This document shows, piece by piece, positions 27,880 to 35,854 of a stretch of 64,000 nt of DNA (its first letter is position 1; every line of letters starts with the position of its first letter). This stretch comes from Advenella sp. S44 (GTDB lineage: Bacteria > Pseudomonadota > Gammaproteobacteria > Burkholderiales > Burkholderiaceae_B). The translations under genes and the position numbers were made by a program. The stretch spans positions 248,001 through 312,000 of the forward strand of contig NZ_NEXS01000003.1 in the NCBI RefSeq assembly GCF_002810445.1. The letters are read 5' to 3'. The notes beneath the pieces were generated by a model. That model was not told the DNA's origin. It was given only the letters and a program-made list of their open reading frames with translations, and did not search any database.

Positions 27880-28971
27880 ATGAAAAAACAGATCAAAATC
27901 GCCGCTATACCCGGAGACGGTATCGGTACGGAAGTCATGCCAGAGGGACTGCGGGTTCTGCAGGCCGCAAACGAAAAATTCGGTCTGAACATGGCGGTTA
28001 CCGAATTTGAGTGGGCCAGTTGCGATTACTATGAAAAGCACGGGCAGATGATGCCCGATGACTGGTTCGAGACGCTTAAATCTTTTGATGCGATTTATTT
28101 CGGCGCCGTCGGCTGGCCTGACAAAGTGCCCGATCATATTTCCCTGTGGGGCTCCCTGCTCAAGTTCCGTCGAGAGTTCGACCAGTACGTGAATTTGCGG
28201 CCTGTTCGGCTGATGCCCGGCGTGCCGTGTCCACTGGCCAATCGCAAGCCGGGCGACATTGACTTTCTGGTGGTGCGCGAGAATACCGAAGGCGAATACT
28301 CTTCAGTGGGTGGCAAGATTTTTGAAGGCACCGACAGGGAAGTGGTGCTGCAGGAGTCCGTTTTTACGCGCAAGGGCGTTGACCGCATTCTTAAATATGG
28401 CTTTGAACTGGCCAGCAAGCGCGAGCGCAAGACGCTCACAGCCGCGACCAAGTCCAATGGCATTTCAATCAGCATGCCTTACTGGGATGAGCGCGTTGTG
28501 GAGATGGCCAAGCAGTACCCTGACGTGAAATGGGACAAACAACATATTGACATCCTGAGCGCGCGCTTTGTGCTGCAACCTGATCGCTTTGACGTCGTGG
28601 TCGCCTCGAATCTGTTCGGCGATATTCTGTCTGATCTGGGACCTGCATGCACCGGCACAATTGGTATTGCTCCGTCAGCAAACCTCAATCCCGAACGTGA
28701 TTTTCCATCGCTGTTCGAACCCGTCCATGGTTCCGCGCCGGATATTTTTGGCAAGAACATTGCCAATCCGGTCGCCATGATCTGGTCGGGCGCCATGATG
28801 CTTGAGTTTTTTGCGGCAGATAATCCGAACGCTCAGAAAGCGGCAGACGTCATTATGCAAGCGGTGGAAGAAACCCTGCTCAACGGGCCCAAAACACCAG
28901 ATCTTGGCGGTGTAGCAGGAACTACCGAAATGGGTAAAGCCATTGCGCAGTTGGTTGCCAGTCAGGATTAA
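27880..28971 (+). CDS. Tartrate/D-malate dehydrogenase (DmlA/TtuC family)
   Basis: 363 residues. NAD-dependent beta-decarboxylating dehydrogenase of the isopropylmalate dehydrogenase fold. Very strong family features: IAAIPGDGIGTEVMPEG, WASCDYYEKHGQMMPDDW, YFGAVGWPDKVPDHISLWG, RENTEGEYSSVGG and SNLFGDILSDLGPACTGTIG. The set matches the tartrate/D-malate branch rather than LeuB. It oxidises D-malate or tartrate to pyruvate or oxaloglycolate derivatives. The start ATG at 27880 follows AGGAA. It is likely cotranscribed with the importer. Confidence 0.92.
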   Translation: MKKQIKIAAIPGDGIGTEVMPEGLRVLQAANEKFGLNMAVTEFEWASCDYYEKHGQMMPDDWFETLKSFDAIYFGAVGWPDKVPDHISLWGSLLKFRREFDQYVNLRPVRLMPGVPCPLANRKPGDIDFLVVRENTEGEYSSVGGKIFEGTDREVVLQESVFTRKGVDRILKYGFELASKRERKTLTAATKSNGISISMPYWDERVVEMAKQYPDVKWDKQHIDILSARFVLQPDRFDVVVASNLFGDILSDLGPACTGTIGIAPSANLNPERDFPSLFEPVHGSAPDIFGKNIANPVAMIWSGAMMLEFFAADNPNAQKAADVIMQAVEETLLNGPKTPDLGGVAGTTEMGKAIAQLVASQD

Positions 28972-29005
28972 ACGGCGTCAGCTATAAAAAATCGGTGTAA
29001 GCAGC

Positions 29006-29998
29006 ATGAACGACAAACCCACGATTTCCATTGGTGCCCTGGGAGGCACGATCAGCATGACAGGCACGCCAGGCGAGCAGGGAGTCACGTCCAGCCTAGG
29101 CGCGCGCGAGCTTGCTGAATCGGTGCCGGGACTCGACCAGGTAGCAACACTTAAATTGCATACCCTGGCCAGAATCGGCAGTGGCTCCATCCGCTTTGCG
29201 CATTTGTTTGATACGTTGGCATGGGCCCGGCAACAGGTACTTGAGGGCTCGCAGGGTGTCGTGATTACCCAGGGCACCGATACATTGGAAGAAACGGCCT
29301 TTTTGCTGGATTTATTCTGGAACTGCCGCGAGCCGCTGGTATTGATGGGCGCCATGCGCAATCCGCAAATGCCGGGCGCCGACGGTAGCGCCAATTTGCT
29401 GGCCGCGGTCCAGGTAGCCGCCGATCAGGGCAGTCGCGGTCGGGGCGCGTTGGTGGTCATGAATGACGATATTCACGAGGCCCGACGCGTGCGAAAAATG
29501 CACACGACCCGTGTAAACGCCTTTGAATCGCCGGTTGTCGGCCCCGTTGGCGTGATCCAGGAAGGTGACGTACAGTATCTGCGGAATACGCCCGAGACAG
29601 AGCGACTGCCGGTGCCATCTGCGTACCGCGGCAAGGTATTGTTGCTTGAACACAGTCTTGATGATGACCCGGATCTTGTTTCCTACGCGCTCAAGGCGGG
29701 TTATGTCGCGATTGTCGTTGCCGGCTTTGGGTCCGGACATGCGTCGGAACGCATGCGCGACGCGCTGGTCGCCGCCGCGGCGCAGGTGCCTGTCATTATG
29801 TGTAGTCGCACCGGCGCGGGCAGCACTACGAGAGCAGTGTACGGGTATAAAGGGGCAGAAATTGACCTCCAACAGCACGGAATTCTGATGGGCGGCTGGT
29901 TGTGTCCGCGCAAGGTCCGGTTACTGCTTAGTGCCGCGCTATGGAACGATTTCGACCGCCATGCAATAAGCCAGTTGCTGCAAGCATGGTCACAATAA
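29006..29998 (+). CDS. L-asparaginase-fold amidohydrolase
   Basis: 330 residues. The type I/II asparaginase fold is clear: ALGGTIS near the N-terminus (first catalytic Thr in GGTI), QGTDTLEETAFLLD (second Thr/Asp pair, about residues 90-103), GAMRNPQMPGADGSANLLAA and DDIHEARRVRKMHTTRVNAFES. No signal peptide, so cytoplasmic, unlike the secreted type II enzymes. The substrate is asparagine or a related beta-amide. It starts 34 bases after the dehydrogenase and 40 bases before the reductase. Confidence 0.88.
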   Translation: MNDKPTISIGALGGTISMTGTPGEQGVTSSLGARELAESVPGLDQVATLKLHTLARIGSGSIRFAHLFDTLAWARQQVLEGSQGVVITQGTDTLEETAFLLDLFWNCREPLVLMGAMRNPQMPGADGSANLLAAVQVAADQGSRGRGALVVMNDDIHEARRVRKMHTTRVNAFESPVVGPVGVIQEGDVQYLRNTPETERLPVPSAYRGKVLLLEHSLDDDPDLVSYALKAGYVAIVVAGFGSGHASERMRDALVAAAAQVPVIMCSRTGAGSTTRAVYGYKGAEIDLQQHGILMGGWLCPRKVRLLLSAALWNDFDRHAISQLLQAWSQ

Positions 29999-30038
29999 CA
30001 GTCAGTTTATTTCCAATGAAGTTGGACGAGGAGATGTG

Positions 30039-31052
30039 ATGTTGTATCGGTATTTGGGTAAAAGCGGTTTGAGCATATCTCCGCTCACTTTAGGGACGAT
30101 GATGTTTGGCGGACAAACGGATGAAGCGCAGGCGCACCGGATTATTCACGACGCGCGTGAAAAGGGCATCAATTCCATTGACACCGCCGACATCTACAAT
30201 GGGGGTGAGTCCGAGCGCGTGCTGGGGCGTGCGCTTAACGGCAATCGCGATGACTGGGTCTTGGCGACCAAGCTGGGCAATCCCGCAGGGAAGGGTCCCA
30301 ATGAACAGGGCATCTCCCGCAAGTGGATTATGCAGTCGGTCGAAGCCAGCCTGAAGCGACTCGGCACCGACTATATCGACATCCTTTACATGCATCGTGA
30401 AATCCCGAACGAACCGCTAGGCGAGGCGATACGTGCGATTGCCGACCTGATTAGGCAGGGCAAGCTGCGGTATTTTGGTGTCTCTAATTTCCGTGGCTGG
30501 AAAATCGCAGATACCGTCAGGCTGGCCGATGAGTTGGGTATAGATCGTCCGGTAGCCAGTCAGCCACTATACAACCTGGTGACACGCAATGCCGAGCTGG
30601 AACAGTTGCCTGCTGCTGCGAACTACGGCATCGGTGTTATTTCGTACAGTCCATTGGCCCGTGGCGTACTGACCGGCAAGTACGAGGTGGATGCGCCTGC
30701 TCCGCCTGATTCACGTGCGGGGCGTGGCGATAAACGTATCCAGCAAACCGAGTTTCGCCCGGAATCCCTGCGCGTGGCACAAAAAATCAAGGCGCATGCC
30801 CAGGCGCAAGGCATATCGACGGCCGATTTTGCCTTGGCGTGGGTGTTGAATAATGAATACGTGACCTCGGCCATTGTGGGGCCGCGTACGTTTGAACAGT
30901 GGCAATCCTATCTGAACGGCTTGGAATACCAGTTGACCGAAGAAGACGAGGCGCTGGTCGATACACTGGTTACCCCCGGGCACGCATCCACACCCGGCTA
31001 CAACGATCCGGGACATCCGGTGCGCGGTCGCGAGCCAAGACGTCGCGGGTAA
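30039..31052 (+). CDS. Aldo/keto reductase
   Basis: 337 residues from the ATG at 30039 (an in-frame GTG lies 3 bases upstream), preceded by GAGGAG. It is a member of the AKR family with the (beta/alpha)8 fold: MLYRYLGKSGLSISPLTLGTMMFGG, GINSIDTADIYNGGESERVLG (Asp/Tyr of the catalytic tetrad), KLGN (Lys), YIDILYMHR (His) and VISYSPLARGVLTGKY. It reduces carbonyls with NADPH. The last same-strand gene before the convergent acxR. Confidence 0.92.
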   Translation: MLYRYLGKSGLSISPLTLGTMMFGGQTDEAQAHRIIHDAREKGINSIDTADIYNGGESERVLGRALNGNRDDWVLATKLGNPAGKGPNEQGISRKWIMQSVEASLKRLGTDYIDILYMHREIPNEPLGEAIRAIADLIRQGKLRYFGVSNFRGWKIADTVRLADELGIDRPVASQPLYNLVTRNAELEQLPAAANYGIGVISYSPLARGVLTGKYEVDAPAPPDSRAGRGDKRIQQTEFRPESLRVAQKIKAHAQAQGISTADFALAWVLNNEYVTSAIVGPRTFEQWQSYLNGLEYQLTEEDEALVDTLVTPGHASTPGYNDPGHPVRGREPRRRG

Positions 31053-31066
31053 AGCGTCACGAGATC

Positions 31067-31105
31067 TCGCCACACACGCAAAGGTGGCACTAATGCGTGT
31101 GGCGA
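31067..31105. terminator. Inverted repeat between the reductase gene and acxR
   Basis: TCGCCACACACGCA and TGCGTGTGGCGA form a stem of about 12 bp with a 2-base bulge. It straddles the acxR stop codon and lies between the convergent aldo/keto reductase and acxR genes. It has no T-run, so it is at best a weak terminator. Confidence 0.35.
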
Positions 31106-33159
31106 TCCTGTCGCGTTTTTTGCAATTGGTCAATGAGCCCCAGTTTATTTAGTTTCGCATACAGGGTGCTTTTTGCGATACCCAGTTCCCGAGCTACGAG
31201 GGTGAGGTTTCCGCTACAGGATTGGAGCATATGTTGGATCACCTGAGATTCGTTGGCCTTAAGCTTTCCGAGGGTGGTCGTGGCCGTTGGCGTAGCCATG
31301 AGCCCATTGCCCGGTGGAACAGCTTGCATATGCGCTGGCAGGTCTTTGACATGCAGGACGCAAGACGGGGACGTGAGGTACATGCTTTCGATGGTATTGC
31401 GCAGTTCGCGGATATTGCCAGGCCACCGATATTGGCATAGCAATGCCATAGCGTCATCCGATATCGTTTTCGCTTCCATACCATATTGAGCGCTAAGGCG
31501 TTGCAGCAGATGCCGTGCCAGTAACGGAATATCTTCGGCGATGTCGCGCAATGCAGGCAACAGGATGTTTGTGACCGAGATGCGATAATACAGATCTTCA
31601 CGGAAACGACCTTCGGCCACTTCGCGCTGCAGGTTTCGATGGGTGGCAGCAATCAGTTTGAATTGAACTTTTCGTGGCCTTGTTTCTCCGATACGGTAGA
31701 TTTCTCCTTCTTCCAGCAGGCGCAATAAATGAGGCTGCAGCCCCAGTGGCATCTCGCCAATTTCATCAAGAAACAGCGTGCCGCCGTGTGCTGCTTCAGC
31801 CTTGCCGATCATTCCACCCTTGCGAGCGCCGGTAAATGCCCCATCGACATAGCCAAACAATTCACTTGCCAGCAGATCGGCGGACATGGCCCCACAGTTG
31901 ATGGCGACAAAAGGGCGGAGCACGCTCTTAGCTGCATCCGCTTTGGAAGCAGCAGCACTTGCATTTTCTGCAAACTGATGCATGGCACGAACCATATTTT
32001 CCTTGCCCACGCCGGTCTCGCCCAGTAGCAGCACGGATACGTTTGTTATTGCCAGGCGTCGCGCTTTGTCGATCGCATCGCGCAGTGGCGGCGCATTTCC
32101 GATGATGCGATGAAACGGATCCGGACCCGACAGTCCGTCTTGCGACGTACGAGCCGGTGGCTTGCGACATGACTGGACATATTGAAGTCTGCTACTGCTA
32201 CGCGGCAGGGTCAGGATCGAGCCGATTTTTGAGCCGTCTGCCTGGACGGTTTCAACGCAGTCCGGGTCCAGCCAATCCGGCATGGGCGGATTCCCGTCGG
32301 GCTCAGGCATCCTGATGTTCAGCGCGGCGATAGGCGACATCAGGTTAAGATCTGCACCGATGCCTTGGTCACGCAGCATATCTCTGGCGTGTTGATTGAG
32401 CTGGAATGGGCGTCCGTGTCTGTCGACGATGATGATGCCATCCTGAGTACGGGAAAACCGGTCAAGACCGAGTTCGAGTAGCTGGTTCCGAAAATACAAT
32501 TCTTGCTTGCACAGCAGATTCTCGATATGACTGGCCGTGTTTACCACAAGCGCCAGACTGTTGGGCGTGTACGTTTCCTGCAGGCCGGAAATATCGATCG
32601 CGCCCAGTATGCGTCCATCCAGCGGATTGCGGATCACCGCCGCAGCGCAGGTCCATGTTTTGACCTGGGTACAGAAATGTTCAGCCGAATGAATTTGTAC
32701 CGGCATGCCGGTTGCAAGTGCAGTCCCAATGGCATTGGTTCCCGAAAGCAACTCATTCCAGTTCTGGCCGGAAGTCAGCGATATGTTCTCGGCTGCCCTT
32801 TGGGTGCAGCTGTCGCCTTCGACAGAGAGAATGACGCCTTGCGGATCAGTCAGAATCATAACCGTGCCGGTTTGGTCAAGAACGTCTTTAGCCTGTTGCA
32901 TGACTGGACGGCAACTGTTCAGCAGTTCGGCATGCCGTTCACGCAATTTTAGAAAAGAGCCACTATCCAGGGCGGGTGGCGTCGCTGGCTGGAACGGGTC
33001 AATTTGCGCATGCAGGCACCGTTGCCACGAGTCTGTGACAAGACGACGTAGAGCATCTGACTCGCACGGGCCGCCGTGAACAATGCGCTCCCAGACACGC
33101 ATGATAACGTCGTTGTTTTTTGGGTCGGATAGCCGTTGTGATCTCTCTGTGTTGATCAT
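31090..33159 (-). CDS. acxR: Sigma-54-dependent activator of acetone carboxylase, AcxR
   Basis: 689 residues of the AcoR/AcxR enhancer-binding type. N-terminal GAF-type sensing region (about 80-230), a PAS-like segment near 230-290, then the AAA+ domain with Walker A GETGVGKE, the sigma-54 contact loop GAFTGA (in DGAFTGARKGG) and LFLDEIGEM, and a Fis-type HTH at the end (LVARELGIAKSTLYAKLNKLG). It is divergent from acxABC, whose promoter is of the -24/-12 class, so the role is inferred with good support. The start ATG at 33159 follows GGGAGAC. Confidence 0.9.
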   Translation of the reverse strand: MINTERSQRLSDPKNNDVIMRVWERIVHGGPCESDALRRLVTDSWQRCLHAQIDPFQPATPPALDSGSFLKLRERHAELLNSCRPVMQQAKDVLDQTGTVMILTDPQGVILSVEGDSCTQRAAENISLTSGQNWNELLSGTNAIGTALATGMPVQIHSAEHFCTQVKTWTCAAAVIRNPLDGRILGAIDISGLQETYTPNSLALVVNTASHIENLLCKQELYFRNQLLELGLDRFSRTQDGIIIVDRHGRPFQLNQHARDMLRDQGIGADLNLMSPIAALNIRMPEPDGNPPMPDWLDPDCVETVQADGSKIGSILTLPRSSSRLQYVQSCRKPPARTSQDGLSGPDPFHRIIGNAPPLRDAIDKARRLAITNVSVLLLGETGVGKENMVRAMHQFAENASAAASKADAAKSVLRPFVAINCGAMSADLLASELFGYVDGAFTGARKGGMIGKAEAAHGGTLFLDEIGEMPLGLQPHLLRLLEEGEIYRIGETRPRKVQFKLIAATHRNLQREVAEGRFREDLYYRISVTNILLPALRDIAEDIPLLARHLLQRLSAQYGMEAKTISDDAMALLCQYRWPGNIRELRNTIESMYLTSPSCVLHVKDLPAHMQAVPPGNGLMATPTATTTLGKLKANESQVIQHMLQSCSGNLTLVARELGIAKSTLYAKLNKLGLIDQLQKTRQDRHTH

Positions 33160-33434
33160 ATTGTCTCCCGCTGTACATTCCTACTTTTACAACCTTTGGC
33201 CGTTTTTTGCCGCATCTGGCGCGCTACTGCCTGCTCGCGGGCCGGCTTCCCCTTCACCGCAAGAAAGCCACGGAATCCGCCCGCAAGGAATTGGGTCGTA
33301 TTGCCACAATATATCGTTGCCGTCCTTGCTATTGCAATATACGGAAAACCGCTGGGCCTGGCTTTTGCTGGAAGGCAAATTCATTTTTTGTCGTGCTGCT
33401 GTTACCGAAGCGTGTTGCTGCTTCGTTCAAAATT

Positions 33435-33450
33435 CGTACGTTGTTGTACG
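33435..33450. promoter_or_regulatory. Candidate AcxR upstream activating site
   Basis: CGTAC-N6-GTACG is a perfect inverted repeat about 130 bases before the -24 element, a normal distance for a sigma-54 activator site. TTCGTAC/GTTCG-like words recur around it (33420-33470). Assignment to AcxR is inference from position only. Confidence 0.4.
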
Positions 33451-33539
33451 GTGTCGGACGGTATTCGAACGCTTTGCACTGCACTTTTCTATTCGTATAA
33501 ACACTAGGAAAAACGAACGACGAAAAATTTTTTCAAGAA

Positions 33540-33552
33540 AATCAACCTATTG
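33540..33552 (+). promoter_or_regulatory. IHF-binding site upstream of acxA
   Basis: AATCAACCTATTG matches the IHF consensus WATCAANNNNTTR at every position. It sits in an A/T-rich run (33522-33545) between the candidate activator site and the -24/-12 promoter, the usual place for IHF to bend DNA at sigma-54 promoters. Confidence 0.65.
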
Positions 33553-33569
33553 AAAGCTGCAAAAAAAGC

Positions 33570-33585
33570 TGGCCCGAAAATTGCT
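33570..33585 (+). promoter_or_regulatory. Sigma-54 (-24/-12) promoter of acxABC
   Basis: TGGCCCGAAAATTGCT has the invariant GG and GC separated by exactly 10 bases and fits TGGCACN5TTGCW with one deviation. The predicted transcription start is near 33596. A sigma-54 activator gene lies immediately divergent. A 10-bp stem (TGTACAACAG/CTGTTGTGCA, loop TTAACG, 33594-33619) begins at the predicted start and would form the 5' end of the mRNA. Confidence 0.8.
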
Positions 33586-33690
33586 TTATGGGCTGTACAA
33601 CAGTTAACGCTGTTGTGCATGCAATCGAACGGATGCACTGGCAATGCGCCCGTCCGGTTGTGAAGTTAGCAATTATTCGGAGACAAAAAT

Positions 33691-35838
33691 ATGCAAACTG
33701 AATCAATGCCCGTTCAGGTCATGGGTATCGATGCCGGCGGCACGATGACCGATACCTTCTTCGTCAGCAGCGATGGCAGGTTCGTGGTGGGCAAGGCCCA
33801 AAGTAATCCCGGCGACGAATCCCAGGCTATTTATGAGTCATCGCAAGATGCCCTGGCACCGTGGGGGCGCAGCGTCCAAGACGTCTACCCTGAGTTGCTC
33901 ACCTGCGTGTATTCCGGAACCGCCATGCTCAATCGCGTGGTCATGCGCAAGGGGCTGGACGTTGGCCTCATGTGCAATAAAGGATTCGAAGATATTCACT
34001 CAATGGGTCGCGCACTGCAGAGCTATCTTGGCTACGCGCTGGAAGACCGCATCCATCTGAATACCCACCGCTATGACGAACCGCTGGTGCCGCTATCGCG
34101 TACCCGTGGCGTGACAGAAAGAACCGATGTACAGGGCAAAATCGTGATTCCGCTGAACGAGGACGAGGTACGGTCCGCCACGCGCGAGCTGGTGCACAAT
34201 GGCGCAAAGGCGATTGTCATCAGCCTGCTGCAGTCTCACAAGAACGGACACAACGAACAGCGGGCACGCGATATCTGTCTGGACGAGCTCAAGAAAATCG
34301 GCCAGGATATTCCTGTCTTTGCCACCATTGACTACTATCCTTCCCGGAAAGAGAGCCATCGAACCAACACGACCGTGCTGGAAGCCTATGCGGCAGAACC
34401 ATCACGGGCCACGCTCAAGCGCGTGAGCGACAGGTTCAAGAAGCACGGCGGCAAGTTTGATCTGCCGGTCATGGCCACCCATGGCGGTACGATTGGCTGG
34501 CGAGCCAAGGAGCTGGCCCGCACCATCGTGTCCGGTCCTATCGGCGGCGTGATCGGTTCCAAGTATCTGGGCGAGTTGCTCGGGTATGACAATATTGCCT
34601 GCAGTGATATCGGTGGCACCAGCTTTGATATGGCGCTTATCACCAAAGGCAATTTTGCCATCAAGTCCGATCCCGACATGGCCCGGCTAGTGCTGTCGTT
34701 GCCGCTGGTTGCCATGGACTCGGTTGGGGCGGGCGCTGGCAGTTTCGTTCGTATCGATCCTTATAGTGGTGCCATTAAGCTCGGGCCCGACAGCGCAGGT
34801 TATCGTGTTGGCATGTGCTGGCCTGAAAGTGGCCTTGATACCGTCTCGGTGACCGATTGCCATGTGATCCTGGGCTATCTGAATACCGACAACTTCCTTG
34901 GGGGGGCCATCAAGCTGGATGTTGACCGTGCACGCCGCTGCCTGAAGAAACAAATCGCCGACCCACTGGGCTTATCCGTCGAAGACGCCGCATCGGGTGT
35001 GATCGAGCTGCTTGACCTGCAACTGCGTGAATATACCCGTTCCATTATCAGTGCCAAGGGTTACAACCCCGCCGATTTCGTCTGCTTCTCCTACGGTGGA
35101 GCCGGCCCGGTCCATACCTACGGCTATACCGAGGGCCTGGGCTTTGAGGATGTGGTTGTACCGGCATGGGCAGCGGGTTTCTCGGCATTCGGTTGCGCTT
35201 GCGCCGAATACGAATATCGCTATGACAAGAGCGTTGACATTGCTGTGCCGCCTACCGCAGAAGATCAGGTCAAGATTGAAGCGGGCAAAACACTGACCCA
35301 AGCGTGGGGCGAACTCGCAGAAAAAGTGATTGAGGAATTCATCATCAATGGCTTTAAGCGTGAAGATGTCATGTTGCGCCCAGGCTATAGCATGCAGTAT
35401 CTCGGTCAGTTGAATGATCTGGAAATCGACGCTCCTATCAGCGCCGCCGCGACGGTCAGCGATTGGGAAAAACTGGTTGCCGCATTCGATGAAACCTATG
35501 CCCGTGTGTATGCCACATCCGCCAGTTCCCCCGAACTTGGCTTCGGTGTCACCAGTGCCATCATGCGAGGCAGTGTCGTCTCTCAAAAACCTGAGTTGCC
35601 AGAAGAGCCACTCGCGGGTGAAACGCCGCCAAAAGACGCGTTGCTTGGCAAGCGCCCATTCTATCGGCGCAAGGAATGGCAGCAGGCTGATGTCTGGTCC
35701 ATGGAAAAACTGCAAGCTGGAAACCGTATCGTCGGTCCTGCTGTGATCGAATCCGACTCCACGACCTTCGTGGTGCCCAAAGGATTCGAAACCAGACTGG
35801 ATACGCACCGCTTGTTTCATCTGAAAGAAGTCAAATAG
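33691..35838 (+). CDS. acxA: Acetone carboxylase beta subunit
   Basis: 715 residues, the usual size of the beta subunit (about 78 kDa). It belongs to the HyuA/hydantoinase A superfamily: VMGIDAGGTMTDTFFV (phosphate-binding actin-like loop), ATHGGTIGWRAKELARTIVSGPIGGVIGSKYLG and SDIGGTSFDMALI. Acetone carboxylase makes acetoacetate from acetone and bicarbonate with ATP hydrolysis to AMP and two phosphates; this subunit carries nucleotide chemistry. GGAG precedes the ATG. It is the first gene after the sigma-54 promoter, with a leader of about 95 bases. Confidence 0.95.
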   Translation: MQTESMPVQVMGIDAGGTMTDTFFVSSDGRFVVGKAQSNPGDESQAIYESSQDALAPWGRSVQDVYPELLTCVYSGTAMLNRVVMRKGLDVGLMCNKGFEDIHSMGRALQSYLGYALEDRIHLNTHRYDEPLVPLSRTRGVTERTDVQGKIVIPLNEDEVRSATRELVHNGAKAIVISLLQSHKNGHNEQRARDICLDELKKIGQDIPVFATIDYYPSRKESHRTNTTVLEAYAAEPSRATLKRVSDRFKKHGGKFDLPVMATHGGTIGWRAKELARTIVSGPIGGVIGSKYLGELLGYDNIACSDIGGTSFDMALITKGNFAIKSDPDMARLVLSLPLVAMDSVGAGAGSFVRIDPYSGAIKLGPDSAGYRVGMCWPESGLDTVSVTDCHVILGYLNTDNFLGGAIKLDVDRARRCLKKQIADPLGLSVEDAASGVIELLDLQLREYTRSIISAKGYNPADFVCFSYGGAGPVHTYGYTEGLGFEDVVVPAWAAGFSAFGCACAEYEYRYDKSVDIAVPPTAEDQVKIEAGKTLTQAWGELAEKVIEEFIINGFKREDVMLRPGYSMQYLGQLNDLEIDAPISAAATVSDWEKLVAAFDETYARVYATSASSPELGFGVTSAIMRGSVVSQKPELPEEPLAGETPPKDALLGKRPFYRRKEWQQADVWSMEKLQAGNRIVGPAVIESDSTTFVVPKGFETRLDTHRLFHLKEVK

Positions 35839-35854
35839 AAAGCAGGAGACACAT

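Noticed and set aside
33083-33553. 156-codon plus-strand frame over the acxR start and acx promoter
   Set aside because: It overlaps the acxR 5' end and the IHF site and activator palindrome; it lacks a ribosome-binding site and family likeness.
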